Positions 6,192-14,244 of a stretch of DNA of 32,534 nt are shown in pieces. Under the pieces are notes generated by a model. That model worked only from the letters and a program-made list of their open reading frames with translations, was not told the DNA's origin and did not search any database. Within the stretch, counting starts at the first letter, position 1, and the number at the start of each line of letters is the position of its first letter. The DNA comes from an uncultured Bacteroidales bacterium (GTDB lineage: Bacteria; Bacteroidota; Bacteroidia; Bacteroidales; Tenuifilaceae), in NCBI GenBank assembly GCA_937926785.1, contig CALBBQ010000011.1, forward strand, positions 1 to 32,534, written 5' to 3'. Made by a program: the position numbers and the translations under genes.

Positions 6192-7391
6192 ATGGAAGCA
6201 ATTGTTACAAACAAGCAGGTTTTAGTATCACCCATCGAAAGCATGTTAAAATACAACGGCCGATACGGCGAATATGGCGGAGCATACATTCCAGATGTTT
6301 TGGCTAAACCGTTGGAGCGGCTTGCCGCTGAATTTGACAAGCATACAGCTACGTCAGAGTTCAGAAAAGAGTTCATTTACTTGCTAAAGCAGTATGTAGG
6401 TCGTCCATCGCCGCTGTATAGAGCAAGCAGGCTAACAGATTACGTAGGTTCCACAATATACCTGAAGCGTGAAGATCTGAACCATACGGGTGCCCATAAA
6501 ATTAACAATACCATTGGGCAAGCTTTGCTGGCAAAGCGAATGGGTGCACGTGAAATAATTGCAGAAACAGGAGCGGGACAACACGGCGTAGCAACCGCAA
6601 CGGCAGCGGCACTTATGGGCATTCCCTGTAAAGTGTTTATGGGTGCAAAAGATGCAGAACGTCAGGCGCTGAATGTGCGTCGCATGAGGCTTTTAGGTGC
6701 ACAGGTTATTACCACCACCATGGGAACGGCCACATTAAAAGACGCCGTTGATGCAGCGCTGATGTACTACGCTGAACACCCGGAATCGTTCTACCTATTG
6801 GGTTCGCAGGTTGGGCCACACCCCTACCCCAAGATGGTGGGTTACTTCCAAAGCGTAATTGGTCAGGAAGCCAGGGAACAAATACTGCTACAGGAAGGCC
6901 GATTACCCGATTCCATTTTTGCCTGTGCCGGAGGTGGCTCCAATGCCATTGGACTGTTCTCGGGTTTCCTTGATGACACCGAAGTTCAGATTTACGGCGC
7001 CGAAGGGGGTGGACAGGCAGTTCAAGGCAATACCGCAGCAACCCTATCGTTCGGAAAACCAACGGTGTTTCAGGGAACCTACTCCTACTGTCTGGTTGAT
7101 GAGAATGGCAACCCCTGCGAGTCGCATTCGGTGGCGGCAGGGTTAGATTACCCGGGCATAAGCCCGCAACATGCCTACCTGAAGGACACCGGCAGGGTAA
7201 AATACTTCCCGGTTACCGATTCCGAGGCAATAAAAGCCTTTGAGCTGCTTTCGCAACTCGAAGGGATTATACCGGCTATTGAATCGAGCCATGCTGTTGC
7301 ACTTGCCACTAAACTACTGAAGGGCAAAGGACAACTTGCCATTGTGAACCTGTCGGGTCGAGGCGATAAGGATGTGGAAAGAGACTTTTAG
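6192..7391 (+). CDS. trpB: tryptophan synthase beta chain
   Basis: The 399-residue protein is a standard TrpB: YNGRYGEYGGAYIPDVL at the N-terminus, LKREDLNHTGAHKINNTIG with the PLP Lys at about residue 103, AETGAGQHGVATA, the phosphate-binding GGGSNAIG, SAAGLDYPGI-like ESHSVAAGLDYPGI, and the C-terminal NLSGRGDKD. It joins indole, delivered from TrpA, to serine to give tryptophan. Length and motifs fit the canonical TrpB1 type rather than the longer TrpB2. No trpA or other trp gene is adjacent: a terminator follows and the next gene is unrelated. Expression is expected to rise under tryptophan starvation through the upstream leader region. Confidence 0.96.
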   Translation: MEAIVTNKQVLVSPIESMLKYNGRYGEYGGAYIPDVLAKPLERLAAEFDKHTATSEFRKEFIYLLKQYVGRPSPLYRASRLTDYVGSTIYLKREDLNHTGAHKINNTIGQALLAKRMGAREIIAETGAGQHGVATATAAALMGIPCKVFMGAKDAERQALNVRRMRLLGAQVITTTMGTATLKDAVDAALMYYAEHPESFYLLGSQVGPHPYPKMVGYFQSVIGQEAREQILLQEGRLPDSIFACAGGGSNAIGLFSGFLDDTEVQIYGAEGGGQAVQGNTAATLSFGKPTVFQGTYSYCLVDENGNPCESHSVAAGLDYPGISPQHAYLKDTGRVKYFPVTDSEAIKAFELLSQLEGIIPAIESSHAVALATKLLKGKGQLAIVNLSGRGDKDVERDF

Positions 7392-7418
7392 GGTAAGGAT
7401 GGAATAATCGTTGTTTAT

Positions 7419-7445
7419 AAAGCGCTCTTATGGGGCGCTTTTTTT
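7419..7445 (+). terminator. intrinsic terminator after trpB
   Basis: AAAGCGCTC (7419-7427) pairs with GGGCGCTTT (7433-7441), one G-U pair and a TTATG loop, and the T-run extends to 7445. It closes the trpB unit 28 bp after the stop codon, so trpB is transcribed alone. Confidence 0.9.
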
Positions 7446-7501
7446 GCTCTAATCAACAATTTGCACGAAATTTGTCCGAGACAGATTAAAAACGGTATGC
7501 C

Positions 7502-8311
7502 ATGAAAAAACTATTCGCTATTATCCTTCTACATCTAGGTTTTGTAGCCACAGCCCAGGAAATTATCAATGTTACTAATATCACCGGACGGCAGGTTATT
7601 GCCGGAAACATAACCGAAGATGAAGCCCGGATAAAAGCAATTGCCAATGCAAAGGTCGATGCTCTGCGCAAGGCAGGGGTAACTGAGCATATCCAGTCGT
7701 ACGAAATGCTTTACAAGAGTGAAACAGGTAATAGGTTCGAAGAGGTTTTCATGAGCGACATGTTCACCGAAATTCGCGGAGCGGTTAGAAAATATGATAT
7801 TGTTAAAATTGATAAGGGATTAGACGAGTATAAGAACTTTTACCTCGAAGCCACCATCAATGCAGAGGTTGTGCTTTACAGCACAGGAAAAGATCCGGCC
7901 TTTCAGGTAAATATCGATGGAATAAAACAGGGCTACCAAAACGGCGAGCGTATGCGCTACGCCGTAACCCCAACACAGGATTGCTACTTGAACATCTTCA
8001 ACCTTTATGAAAACAATGCTTCGCTCATTTACCCCAACCAGTTTGAGAAAAGCAGGCTTTTTAAAGCCGGAGAAAAGGTTACTTTTCCGTTAAGCCAGCT
8101 AATTGATGGTTATACGGTTGAGAGAAGCACAAAGGAACCCGAAAAGAATAAGCTGGTTTTTGTCTTCACCAAGGACAACATCCCCTACATTAAGTACAAG
8201 TTGAGCAAGGAGGGCGACCAATTAACATCGTTCGAGGACATCTCGGCATGGCTTTTCAGTATTTCGCCCGACAGGCGAGTGAGCTACTTTATACAGTTCG
8301 TTATCTACTAA
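7502..8311 (+). CDS. secreted DUF4384-type protein
   Basis: The 269-residue protein begins with a signal peptide (MKKLFAIILLHLGFVATAQ, cleavage probable after the second Ala of ATA-Q). The N-terminal half (ITGRQVIAGNITEDEARIKAIANAKVDALRKAGV) resembles LPP20/FlgT-N-like domains seen in periplasmic proteins. The C-terminal half, with VTPTQDCYLNIFNLYENNASLIYPN and FKAGEKVTFP, matches the DUF4384 pattern, in which a beta-sandwich carries a polar-hydrophobic repeat. No enzymatic residues stand out and the function is unknown. It is monocistronic, between the trpB terminator and the convergent btuG gene. Confidence 0.75.
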   Translation: MKKLFAIILLHLGFVATAQEIINVTNITGRQVIAGNITEDEARIKAIANAKVDALRKAGVTEHIQSYEMLYKSETGNRFEEVFMSDMFTEIRGAVRKYDIVKIDKGLDEYKNFYLEATINAEVVLYSTGKDPAFQVNIDGIKQGYQNGERMRYAVTPTQDCYLNIFNLYENNASLIYPNQFEKSRLFKAGEKVTFPLSQLIDGYTVERSTKEPEKNKLVFVFTKDNIPYIKYKLSKEGDQLTSFEDISAWLFSISPDRRVSYFIQFVIY

Positions 8312-8330
8312 ACTGGGTTGGGCACAAGTT

Positions 8331-8362
8331 AAAAAAAGGAGCGGGGTTAAAGCCCCCGCTCC
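8331..8362 (-). terminator. intrinsic terminator of the btuB-btuG unit
   Basis: Read on the minus strand, GGAGCGGGG (8362-8354) pairs with CCCCGCTCC (8346-8338) and is followed by seven T (8337-8331). It lies 22 bp after the btuG stop. On the plus strand no T-run follows, so it serves mainly the minus-strand operon. Confidence 0.85.
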
Positions 8363-8384
8363 AGCTTATTTCAACTTATCGAAA

Positions 8385-9458
8385 CTAATTAAATAAAACT
8401 CCGTTAGGCCCTATGCCTACATCAACAGTCTTTTTGGGGCCAGTAAAATCGCTTGCAAAGACTTTAAGTTTGCCTGCACCGGTAAAGCTGGGTGCTTCGA
8501 GGCAGTATATATCCCCGTTATTTGGATTAACGTTGAACCCATAGAAATACCCTTGAATTGAAGGGCCTTGAGGCGCAGCAGTGGCATTTATTGGAATGCT
8601 GTAAATACCATTAAAACCAAACCCTCCGCCAAAGTAAACGATTTGCTTGCTCGGGCTTACATCAATATGGGATGGGTGTTGGTCGTTAAACAAGGGGATT
8701 ATCTTCTCAACCGACTTTGTGTTGGGGTTTATGACTAAAAGCGATGAAGGTTTACTGCCAACCACATTCCAATTTTCGTCGTAAATGGTGGTTCCTGAGC
8801 ACAGCACCCAAATTTTCCCATTAGCATCGGTAACCATTTCCTTGGGGCAGTAACCCACCTGAATAGTAGCTTCAACCTTATTGGTAGAAGGGTTTATGAC
8901 TGAAACGGTTGAATCCTGGCCGTAGCCGCCGCTATTTGCCACCCAAACCTTTCCGGCTACCGCAACTATACCCTCAGCGCCAGTGCCAACAGGAATTGAA
9001 TCGACCTTTGTAAGGCTGGAAACGCTATAAACAAGTACGGACCCTTTTTGACCCCAGCCATTCCATTGCGAGACGTAAAGCTTTCCATCGGTTTCTGCTG
9101 CATAACGGGGGTTGTTGAGTTTTTCAATAACACCGGTCTGAACAAAATCGGTACTGTTTACCACTTCAACCTTTCCAGAGTTATTAACCACCAGGTAAAT
9201 TTTTCCTTTAGCCTTTAGTGCGCTTTGGAGAACATCGCCTAAAGGGCGACCATTCACACGTTCAAATACATTGTTAAGCACCGAGTCGCTAGTGTAGCTA
9301 ACCCAGCTAACCGAGGCATTGGAGCTGCCAAAGGCCCCCTCGTTAAGAATAATGGCACCATTCTCGTACTTACCGGGTTCGGTTTCCGAATCGTCGCACG
9401 ATACAATTGCAAAAGCGGAGAATGCCAGCAGTAATAAAAAACTAACTTTTTGTTTCAT
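8385..9458 (-). CDS. btuG: BtuG-like cobalamin-binding beta-propeller surface lipoprotein
   Basis: The 357-residue protein has a lipoprotein signal (MKQKVSFLLLLAFSAFAIVSC, lipid-modified Cys21) followed by the acidic residues DDSE, typical of the export signal of Bacteroidota surface lipoproteins. The rest is built of repeated YncE/DUF5074-like blades, for example GKIYLVVNNSGKVEVVN, GKLYVSQWNGWG, GKVWVANSGGYG, SVINPSTNKVEATI and GKIWVLCSG. Bacteroides BtuG proteins are surface beta-propellers that capture cobalamin with very high affinity and hand it to BtuB. That role is inferred here from the fold plus the position directly after a TonB receptor under a cobalamin riboswitch (21 bp between btuB stop and this start). 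Confidence 0.85.
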   Translation of the reverse strand: MKQKVSFLLLLAFSAFAIVSCDDSETEPGKYENGAIILNEGAFGSSNASVSWVSYTSDSVLNNVFERVNGRPLGDVLQSALKAKGKIYLVVNNSGKVEVVNSTDFVQTGVIEKLNNPRYAAETDGKLYVSQWNGWGQKGSVLVYSVSSLTKVDSIPVGTGAEGIVAVAGKVWVANSGGYGQDSTVSVINPSTNKVEATIQVGYCPKEMVTDANGKIWVLCSGTTIYDENWNVVGSKPSSLLVINPNTKSVEKIIPLFNDQHPSHIDVSPSKQIVYFGGGFGFNGIYSIPINATAAPQGPSIQGYFYGFNVNPNNGDIYCLEAPSFTGAGKLKVFASDFTGPKKTVDVGIGPNGVLFN

Positions 9459-9479
9459 GGTTTTAATTGATTTGGTTAA

Positions 9480-11402
9480 CTATTTAGTTGATTGGGACTG
9501 AAATTCAATGGTAAACCGAACAAAGTAGTTGCGCAGCGGCATAGCGTAGTTACGCATGAGCTGGTACTTTTCGTTCCAAACATTATTAATTCCGAGGCTC
9601 ACTGCAACTTCACTCTTAAAGCAGCTGAATGTGTAGCCCAAAGTGATATCGCCAACATTATGGGGTGGTAGTTTATTCAGTTCATCGGTGTTCCGTTCAC
9701 TTGAGAATGAATGGTTATAAATCAGGCTATAGCCCCTATGCAGTAGGGAGATATTTGCCCCTATCCTGTGCTTTGGAATGTATATCATCGGTTTACCGGA
9801 GTAGCTATCGCTATCGAACATTTCAGAATTGGTATAGGTGTAGCTCAAATCGGTGCGAAATCTGAACAATCCAGCCAGAGTGGTTACTCTTAAAAACGAT
9901 TCCACCCCATGGGACTTTCCACGGTTAAGGTTGTTGGGTTTCCACCTACCGTTATCCTGCGAATCGGGCAGCCAAACTATCCAATCATTCAGCTCACTAT
10001 AAAAAATGGTATTAGAAATATAGAGCTGAAACCAGGCGACACTGTAGTTGAAATCCAGCCCAAAATCGGCATTCCAACCATTTTCAGGTTTCAGGTTAGG
10101 ATTACCGCTTGCATAGGTGGTTGATGCCCAGTATAAATCGTTGAGGGTTGGTAACCGGTAGTTGGTAGAGGAAGTTGCTTTCAGTTTGAACAGTTTATCC
10201 AAATGAAATTCGGCACCACCGGATAGCACAACTGGAATAAAATCACCATCTACCATCTCGTTGCGTACGGAGCCAACAAGTATCAACCTGTTGTTGAAAA
10301 ATCTGGTAATAAGCGAGGCATAGCCCAACACACGGTTACGTAATCCTTTCGTTGTATAGCTATCGGATGATGCCATATCGTGCGTATAACCCAAACCAGC
10401 TATGAGCTCATGGTTTAGATTAACAGTTTTTTTAACCTCCAATTCGTTGATAAGCTGTGAGCATCGATTTAAGCTAAAGATATTGCTTGCAGGATCACTA
10501 AAGCGATTTTTAGTATAAACAAATGCACTCCTAAGGCGAATTGAGAGATTATCAAAGTTATGACTGAGATTCGAAGAAATTGCAAAGCTGCTATCCACCT
10601 GATTTGCTTGGGAAGGTTGGCTGCTGCTCATCAAGGTTTGGATGTTCTTGTTGCTAATAGTAGCCCATCCCGATAGGTTCCATAAGGTTTTAGACGAAAT
10701 CCTTGCAGCAGCATCGACCAGCAGGTTATTTTGCTTTGCTTGCGCATTGGTAATACGTTCGCGAGGGCTTCCATAGCGGTAAGTATTGATGAACTCAAAA
10801 TCATTATCGGCCCATGCGCCGTTGTACTTTAAGGATAATGCCAGCATTGGATTTCCGATTTTTACTCTGGCCATAGCACCACGGGTATTTCCCTGACCAA
10901 AAAGAAATCCGGTTTTAATGGAATTTGTCTGTGCCAGAATAGAACCACTTTCCAGAACTACAACCCCCGACACCGCCCCGCTTCCGTAAATGGTACCAAT
11001 ACCACCATGTTGAACCGAAATGTTGTTGAAAAGCACCACCGGTAAGTGCGAAAGGTTAACACCTCCGTTCATGGGGCTTTGTATGTTGATGCCATTCCAA
11101 ACCACGGCAGTATGAACCGACCCGCCCCCTCGTAACGCAACCATAGCCAAACCGCCAACGCCATAAGAACGAACGTTCACCCCACTGGATTGTAAAAGCT
11201 CCCCGAGGGTCATCCCCTCATAGTTTTTGATTTTGAGGGTATCAATCTTAAATGAATTTGAACCAATAGAATGAAGTTGGCGATAGGTGGAGTAAACCGT
11301 AACTTCCTCAATTCGAACTGTATCATCAAAACACAGCTGTGATTTAGCTGTGCCATAAAGGCTAAGGGTAATGAGTAAAAGCAAAATTTTTCTACTACAC
11401 AT
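9480..11402 (-). CDS. btuB: TonB-dependent outer-membrane receptor, vitamin B12 transporter BtuB-like
   Basis: The 640-residue protein has a signal peptide (MCSRKILLLLITLSLYGTAKS), a TonB-box-like IEEVTVYS at about residues 31-38, a plug domain (residues about 45-155; TLGELLQSSGVNVRSYGVGG, LRGGG, VWNGINIQSPMNGGVNLSHLP, IYGSGAVSGVV) and a beta-barrel that ends in alternating aromatic residues (RNYFVRFTIEF). Such receptors import large scarce nutrients using energy from TonB/ExbBD. Cobalamin is the likely substrate because a cobalamin riboswitch lies just upstream and a BtuG-like lipoprotein just downstream. No inner-membrane BtuCDF genes are present here. There is no N-terminal carboxypeptidase-like extension of the SusC kind. 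Confidence 0.9.
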   Translation of the reverse strand: MCSRKILLLLITLSLYGTAKSQLCFDDTVRIEEVTVYSTYRQLHSIGSNSFKIDTLKIKNYEGMTLGELLQSSGVNVRSYGVGGLAMVALRGGGSVHTAVVWNGINIQSPMNGGVNLSHLPVVLFNNISVQHGGIGTIYGSGAVSGVVVLESGSILAQTNSIKTGFLFGQGNTRGAMARVKIGNPMLALSLKYNGAWADNDFEFINTYRYGSPRERITNAQAKQNNLLVDAAARISSKTLWNLSGWATISNKNIQTLMSSSQPSQANQVDSSFAISSNLSHNFDNLSIRLRSAFVYTKNRFSDPASNIFSLNRCSQLINELEVKKTVNLNHELIAGLGYTHDMASSDSYTTKGLRNRVLGYASLITRFFNNRLILVGSVRNEMVDGDFIPVVLSGGAEFHLDKLFKLKATSSTNYRLPTLNDLYWASTTYASGNPNLKPENGWNADFGLDFNYSVAWFQLYISNTIFYSELNDWIVWLPDSQDNGRWKPNNLNRGKSHGVESFLRVTTLAGLFRFRTDLSYTYTNSEMFDSDSYSGKPMIYIPKHRIGANISLLHRGYSLIYNHSFSSERNTDELNKLPPHNVGDITLGYTFSCFKSEVAVSLGINNVWNEKYQLMRNYAMPLRNYFVRFTIEFQSQSTK

Positions 11403-11410
11403 TGCTACAA

Positions 11411-11483
11411 ATGATTAATCGGCTAATCATCCGCAGCGCCCGGATTTAGTGAAAATAGAACAGGGAATTATTTGTGTTCTATT
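11411..11483 (-). promoter_or_regulatory. expression-platform hairpins between riboswitch and btuB
   Basis: Two inverted repeats lie between the riboswitch and the btuB ATG (11402). Distal: AATAGAACA (11483-11475, as minus strand) with TGTTCTATT (11462-11454), a 9-bp stem followed by TTC, a weak terminator candidate. Proximal: ATGATTA and TAATCAT arms at 11430-11424 and 11417-11411, a 7-bp stem ending 8 bases before the start codon that could block initiation. Which one is the switch cannot be decided by eye. Confidence 0.4.
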
Positions 11484-11519
11484 CTTCGCTTTTCCACCCG
11501 AAAGCTACGAAAACAAAGC

Positions 11520-11682
11520 AGTTTTGGCAGGTCTTCTGGCTTGCTCGGCCTTTTACAGCCTTCCCATTGGGCTTTTGCCCAACAGTGGCAGGGGAGTAAA
11601 AGGCCTTTTTACGAGCTTACAGCTGCGGGGACAGCCCCGGATTTTCACCGGGTTCCCTTTTAAGCCCAAAGGGCACCAATAA
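11520..11682 (-). ncRNA. cobalamin riboswitch
   Basis: Read on the minus strand from about 11682 the region shows the ordered conserved blocks of the cobalamin riboswitch family: GGTGCC (11677-11672), GGGAA, GGTGAAAATCCGGG, CTGTCCCCGCAGCTGTAAGC, GCCACTG, and the B12 box AAGCCAGAAGACCTGCC (11542-11526). Adenosylcobalamin or a related corrinoid binding is expected to switch off btuB-btuG expression. Both downstream genes are assigned to cobalamin uptake on independent grounds. The TSS implied by the promoter at 11688-11718 falls at the riboswitch 5' end. Confidence 0.95.
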
Positions 11683-11687
11683 CATTG

Positions 11688-11718
11688 CAATATTACACCC
11701 ATTAATTCTTTTATGCAA
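11688..11718 (-). promoter_or_regulatory. btuB-btuG promoter (Bacteroidota type)
   Basis: On the minus strand TTG (11718-11716), a 20-nt spacer, and TAATATTG (11695-11688, one mismatch to TAnnTTTG) place the start of transcription right at the first conserved block of the riboswitch. Confidence 0.6.
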
Positions 11719-11861
11719 CATTTCGGGCATATGTTTTAGAGCAGCTAAGCATGGGATGCTACACGATGGTAAAAATATAGACCTTGAAAAATGAGCCGTT
11801 AAAGGTTAAACGTTAATCAAATCATTTTTTAGTGCTTTCTTTTAGAATTTTGAGGGGATGA

Positions 11862-11893
11862 TTTGGAAAAATGAAAAATGTTTCTTTTATTTG
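11862..11893 (+). promoter_or_regulatory. his operon promoter (Bacteroidota type)
   Basis: TTTG (11862-11865), a 20-nt spacer and TTTATTTG (11886-11893, one mismatch to TAnnTTTG). Transcription would start near 11900, about 12 nt before the his leader peptide. The stretch 11719-11861, between this and the divergent btu promoter, shows nothing else that I recognise. Confidence 0.6.
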
Positions 11894-11911
11894 CAGAGTT
11901 AAGAACCGCAA

Positions 11912-11992
11912 ATGAGAACTATTAGCTATACCACTCTTCATCACCATCACCATTCACATCGCATGCGAATGGCAGATGAGCATTTGGTTTAG
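11912..11992 (+). CDS. hisL: his leader peptide (26 aa, five consecutive His)
   Basis: The ORF encodes MRTISYTTL, five consecutive His codons (11939-11953), Ser-His, then RMRMADEHLV and a TAG stop at 11990-11992; seven His in 26 codons. It lies between a promoter and a strong terminator hairpin, ahead of hisG. As in classical his attenuation, stalling at the His run when His-tRNA is scarce should favour transcription of the operon. The bases of codons 19-22 (11968-11976) are also the antiterminator arm. Confidence 0.9.
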   Translation: MRTISYTTLHHHHHSHRMRMADEHLV

Positions 11993-12064
11993 CCAATAGT
12001 AAATCGATAAACGACCAAAATTTTAAGGGTCTGCCATTCCAAAGGCAGACCCTTTCTGCTTTTT
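11950..12064 (+). terminator. his attenuator: terminator, antiterminator and anti-antiterminator
   Basis: Terminator: AAGGGTCTGCC (12025-12035), 8-nt loop, GGCAGACCCTT (12044-12054), then a T-rich run to 12064. Antiterminator: AATGGCAGA (11968-11976) is perfectly complementary to TCTGCCATT (12030-12038), the upper 5' arm and loop of the terminator. Anti-antiterminator: CCATTC within His codons 4-5 and Ser (11950-11955) pairs with GAATGG (11967-11972). The three pairings exclude each other in the order expected for ribosome-controlled attenuation. Confidence 0.88.
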
Positions 12065-12090
12065 GTCAAAACACCAAAATAAATACAGCA

Positions 12091-12951
12091 ATGAACACAA
12101 AAATTACACTGGCCATTCAGAAAAGTGGACGTCTAAACGAAGGAACAATTGACCTGCTTTACCGCTGCGGGATTAAAATTTTAAACGGGAATAATCACCT
12201 GAAGGCCGTAGCCGAGGGTTTTCCCATGGAAGTTTTACTGCTCAGAGACGATGACATACCTCAGTATGTTGCCGATGGAGTGGCTGACATTGGTATTCTT
12301 GGCTACAACGAGGTGATTGAAAAAGGTAAGGATATCAGCATTGTACGAAAACTTGGATTTTCAAGATGCAGGCTTTCAATTGCTGTTCCCCGAGATGTGA
12401 ACTACACAGGCAAGGAATGGCTATCGGGTAAACGAATCGCTACTTCGTATCCCGAAATTTTAAAGAGTTTTCTGGCAGAAAACTCACTTCAGGCTGAAAT
12501 TCATTCCATTAGCGGTTCGGTTGAAATTACTCCTGGAATAGGCATGGCCGATGCCATTTTTGAGATTGTAAGCAGCGGGGGCACTTTACTCAGCAACAAT
12601 CTTAAAGAGGTTGATGTAATCATTAATAGTGAGGCCGTTTTGGTTGCCAATAAGAACTTATGCGAGAGCAAAGTTGACCTGCTGAAAAAGTTGGAGTTTC
12701 GGATTGAGGCAGTCCGTAAAGCCCAGCGAAACAAGTACATTCTGCTTAATGCTCCCAAAAACAAGCTGAACGAAATCATCAACCTGATTCCTGGAATGAA
12801 AAGCCCAACAATCCTACCCCTTGCCATCGATGGATGGTGCTCAGTACATTCCGTCGTTAACGAGGAAGACTTCTGGGAAGTAATTGGGAAACTGAAGGAA
12901 GCAGGCGCTGAAGGAATTCTGGTGGTCCCCATTGAGAAAATGGTAATTTAA
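12091..12951 (+). CDS. hisG: ATP phosphoribosyltransferase, long form
   Basis: The 286-residue protein catalyses the first step of histidine synthesis, joining ATP and PRPP. The N-terminal part has ITLAIQKSGRLNEGTIDLL and DIGILGYNEV. The PRPP-binding region reads GSVEITPGIGMADAIFEIVSSGGTL. After residue 215 comes the C-terminal regulatory domain (ILLNAPKNKLNEIINLIPGMKSPTILPL ... GAEGILVVPIEKMVI), which in long-form HisG binds histidine for feedback inhibition, so HisZ is not needed. It is first in the operon, 139 bp after the terminator hairpin's 5' loop region ends in the leader, and 12 bp before hisD. Confidence 0.96.
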   Translation: MNTKITLAIQKSGRLNEGTIDLLYRCGIKILNGNNHLKAVAEGFPMEVLLLRDDDIPQYVADGVADIGILGYNEVIEKGKDISIVRKLGFSRCRLSIAVPRDVNYTGKEWLSGKRIATSYPEILKSFLAENSLQAEIHSISGSVEITPGIGMADAIFEIVSSGGTLLSNNLKEVDVIINSEAVLVANKNLCESKVDLLKKLEFRIEAVRKAQRNKYILLNAPKNKLNEIINLIPGMKSPTILPLAIDGWCSVHSVVNEEDFWEVIGKLKEAGAEGILVVPIEKMVI

Positions 12952-12963
12952 AAATGGAATAAG

Positions 12964-14244
12964 ATGAAAATAATTTCAGATAGTACTCGGGTAAACTATG
13001 GTGAACTCTTAAAACGTCCTGCCAATAACAACCCTGAACTTAGAACCAGGGTGCAGGAAATCATTGAGATGGTTAAAACCGATGGCGATAAGGCCATAAA
13101 ACTGCTCACCCGCAAGTTTGATGGTATAGATATTGACCACCTTGAAGTTGATGAGCAAGCTATTATCGATAGCCAAGATTTAGTTGACGCAAAGCAAAAA
13201 GGTGCCATTTGGCAAGCGGCCAAAAACATCGAAAAGTTTCATCGTGCTCAAAAAGCAAAGAATATCGAGGTAGAAACCATGCCCGGAGTCAGCTGTAAAC
13301 TCATTTACCGTCCACTAAAACGGGTTGGCCTTTATGTTCCCGGAGGAACTGCACCTCTAATATCTACCGTATTAATGTTGGGAATTCCCGCCAAAATTGC
13401 CGAATGCAACGAAATAGTTGTTTGCACTCCCCCACCGATTAATCTGGATATTCTTTACGCTTGCGGTTTAATAGGCGCAAGGGTTTTTACAGTAGGAGGC
13501 GCACAGGCTATTGCTGCTATGGCCATGGGAACAGAAAGCATTCCGAAGGTCGATAAGATATTCGGACCCGGAAACAGCTACGTCACCGAAGCCAAGATTC
13601 AACTTGCTTCGCAGGGTGTCCCCATTGACATACCGGCAGGTCCATCGGAGTTGCTGGTCATAGCCGATGAAACGGGTATTCCCTCGTTCATCGCGGCCGA
13701 TTTGCTATCCCAAGCTGAACATGGTACCGATAGTCAAGTGGTTATGATTAGTACCAGCCAGATTATCATTACAGAAACCATAAATGAGATTAACAGAATG
13801 GTTAACCTATTGCCACGCAAAGCAATTGCCATGGATGCCCTTTCAAACAGTTTGGCCATCAAAGTCGATAGCATTGACCGAGCAATTGAGATCAGCAACC
13901 TCTATGCACCGGAACACCTAATACTTGCAGTAAACAATGCTGATAAGTATATCGGCAGTGTTGAAAATGTCGGTTCTGTGTTTATGGGAAACTATTCGCC
14001 CGAGTCGGCGGGCGATTACGCAAGCGGAACCAATCATACGCTACCAACAAGTGGTTTTGCCAGGAACTGGAGCGGTGTAACACTTAGCTCATTCCTCAAA
14101 ACCATCACCGTTCAGGAAATTAATGAGGAAGGAATAGAAATGCTGGGGGAAACGATCATGGCACTAGCCAAAGCCGAAAAGCTTGATGCACACGCTGCTG
14201 CTGTGAGAGTCAGGTTGAACTACTTAAAAGAATTAGAATTATGA
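12964..14244 (+). CDS. hisD: histidinol dehydrogenase
   Basis: The 426-residue enzyme performs the last two NAD-dependent oxidations from histidinol to histidine. The signature region runs from PAGPSELLVIADETG through LLSQAEHGTDSQV, with the zinc ligands Gln and His in SQAEHG. The catalytic Glu317-His318 pair sits in LYAPEHL, and ESAGDYASGTNHTLPTSGFA is intact near the C-terminus. Length is normal for the family. It is 12 bp after hisG and overlaps hisC by 4 bp (ATGA), so the two are probably translationally coupled. Confidence 0.97.
   Translation: MKIISDSTRVNYGELLKRPANNNPELRTRVQEIIEMVKTDGDKAIKLLTRKFDGIDIDHLEVDEQAIIDSQDLVDAKQKGAIWQAAKNIEKFHRAQKAKNIEVETMPGVSCKLIYRPLKRVGLYVPGGTAPLISTVLMLGIPAKIAECNEIVVCTPPPINLDILYACGLIGARVFTVGGAQAIAAMAMGTESIPKVDKIFGPGNSYVTEAKIQLASQGVPIDIPAGPSELLVIADETGIPSFIAADLLSQAEHGTDSQVVMISTSQIIITETINEINRMVNLLPRKAIAMDALSNSLAIKVDSIDRAIEISNLYAPEHLILAVNNADKYIGSVENVGSVFMGNYSPESAGDYASGTNHTLPTSGFARNWSGVTLSSFLKTITVQEINEEGIEMLGETIMALAKAEKLDAHAAAVRVRLNYLKELEL

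Noticed and set aside
11449..11682. 77-codon plus-strand ORF over the cobalamin riboswitch
   Set aside because: It is the antisense of a clear riboswitch on the minus strand, with no protein-like conservation signal, and is best explained as chance.
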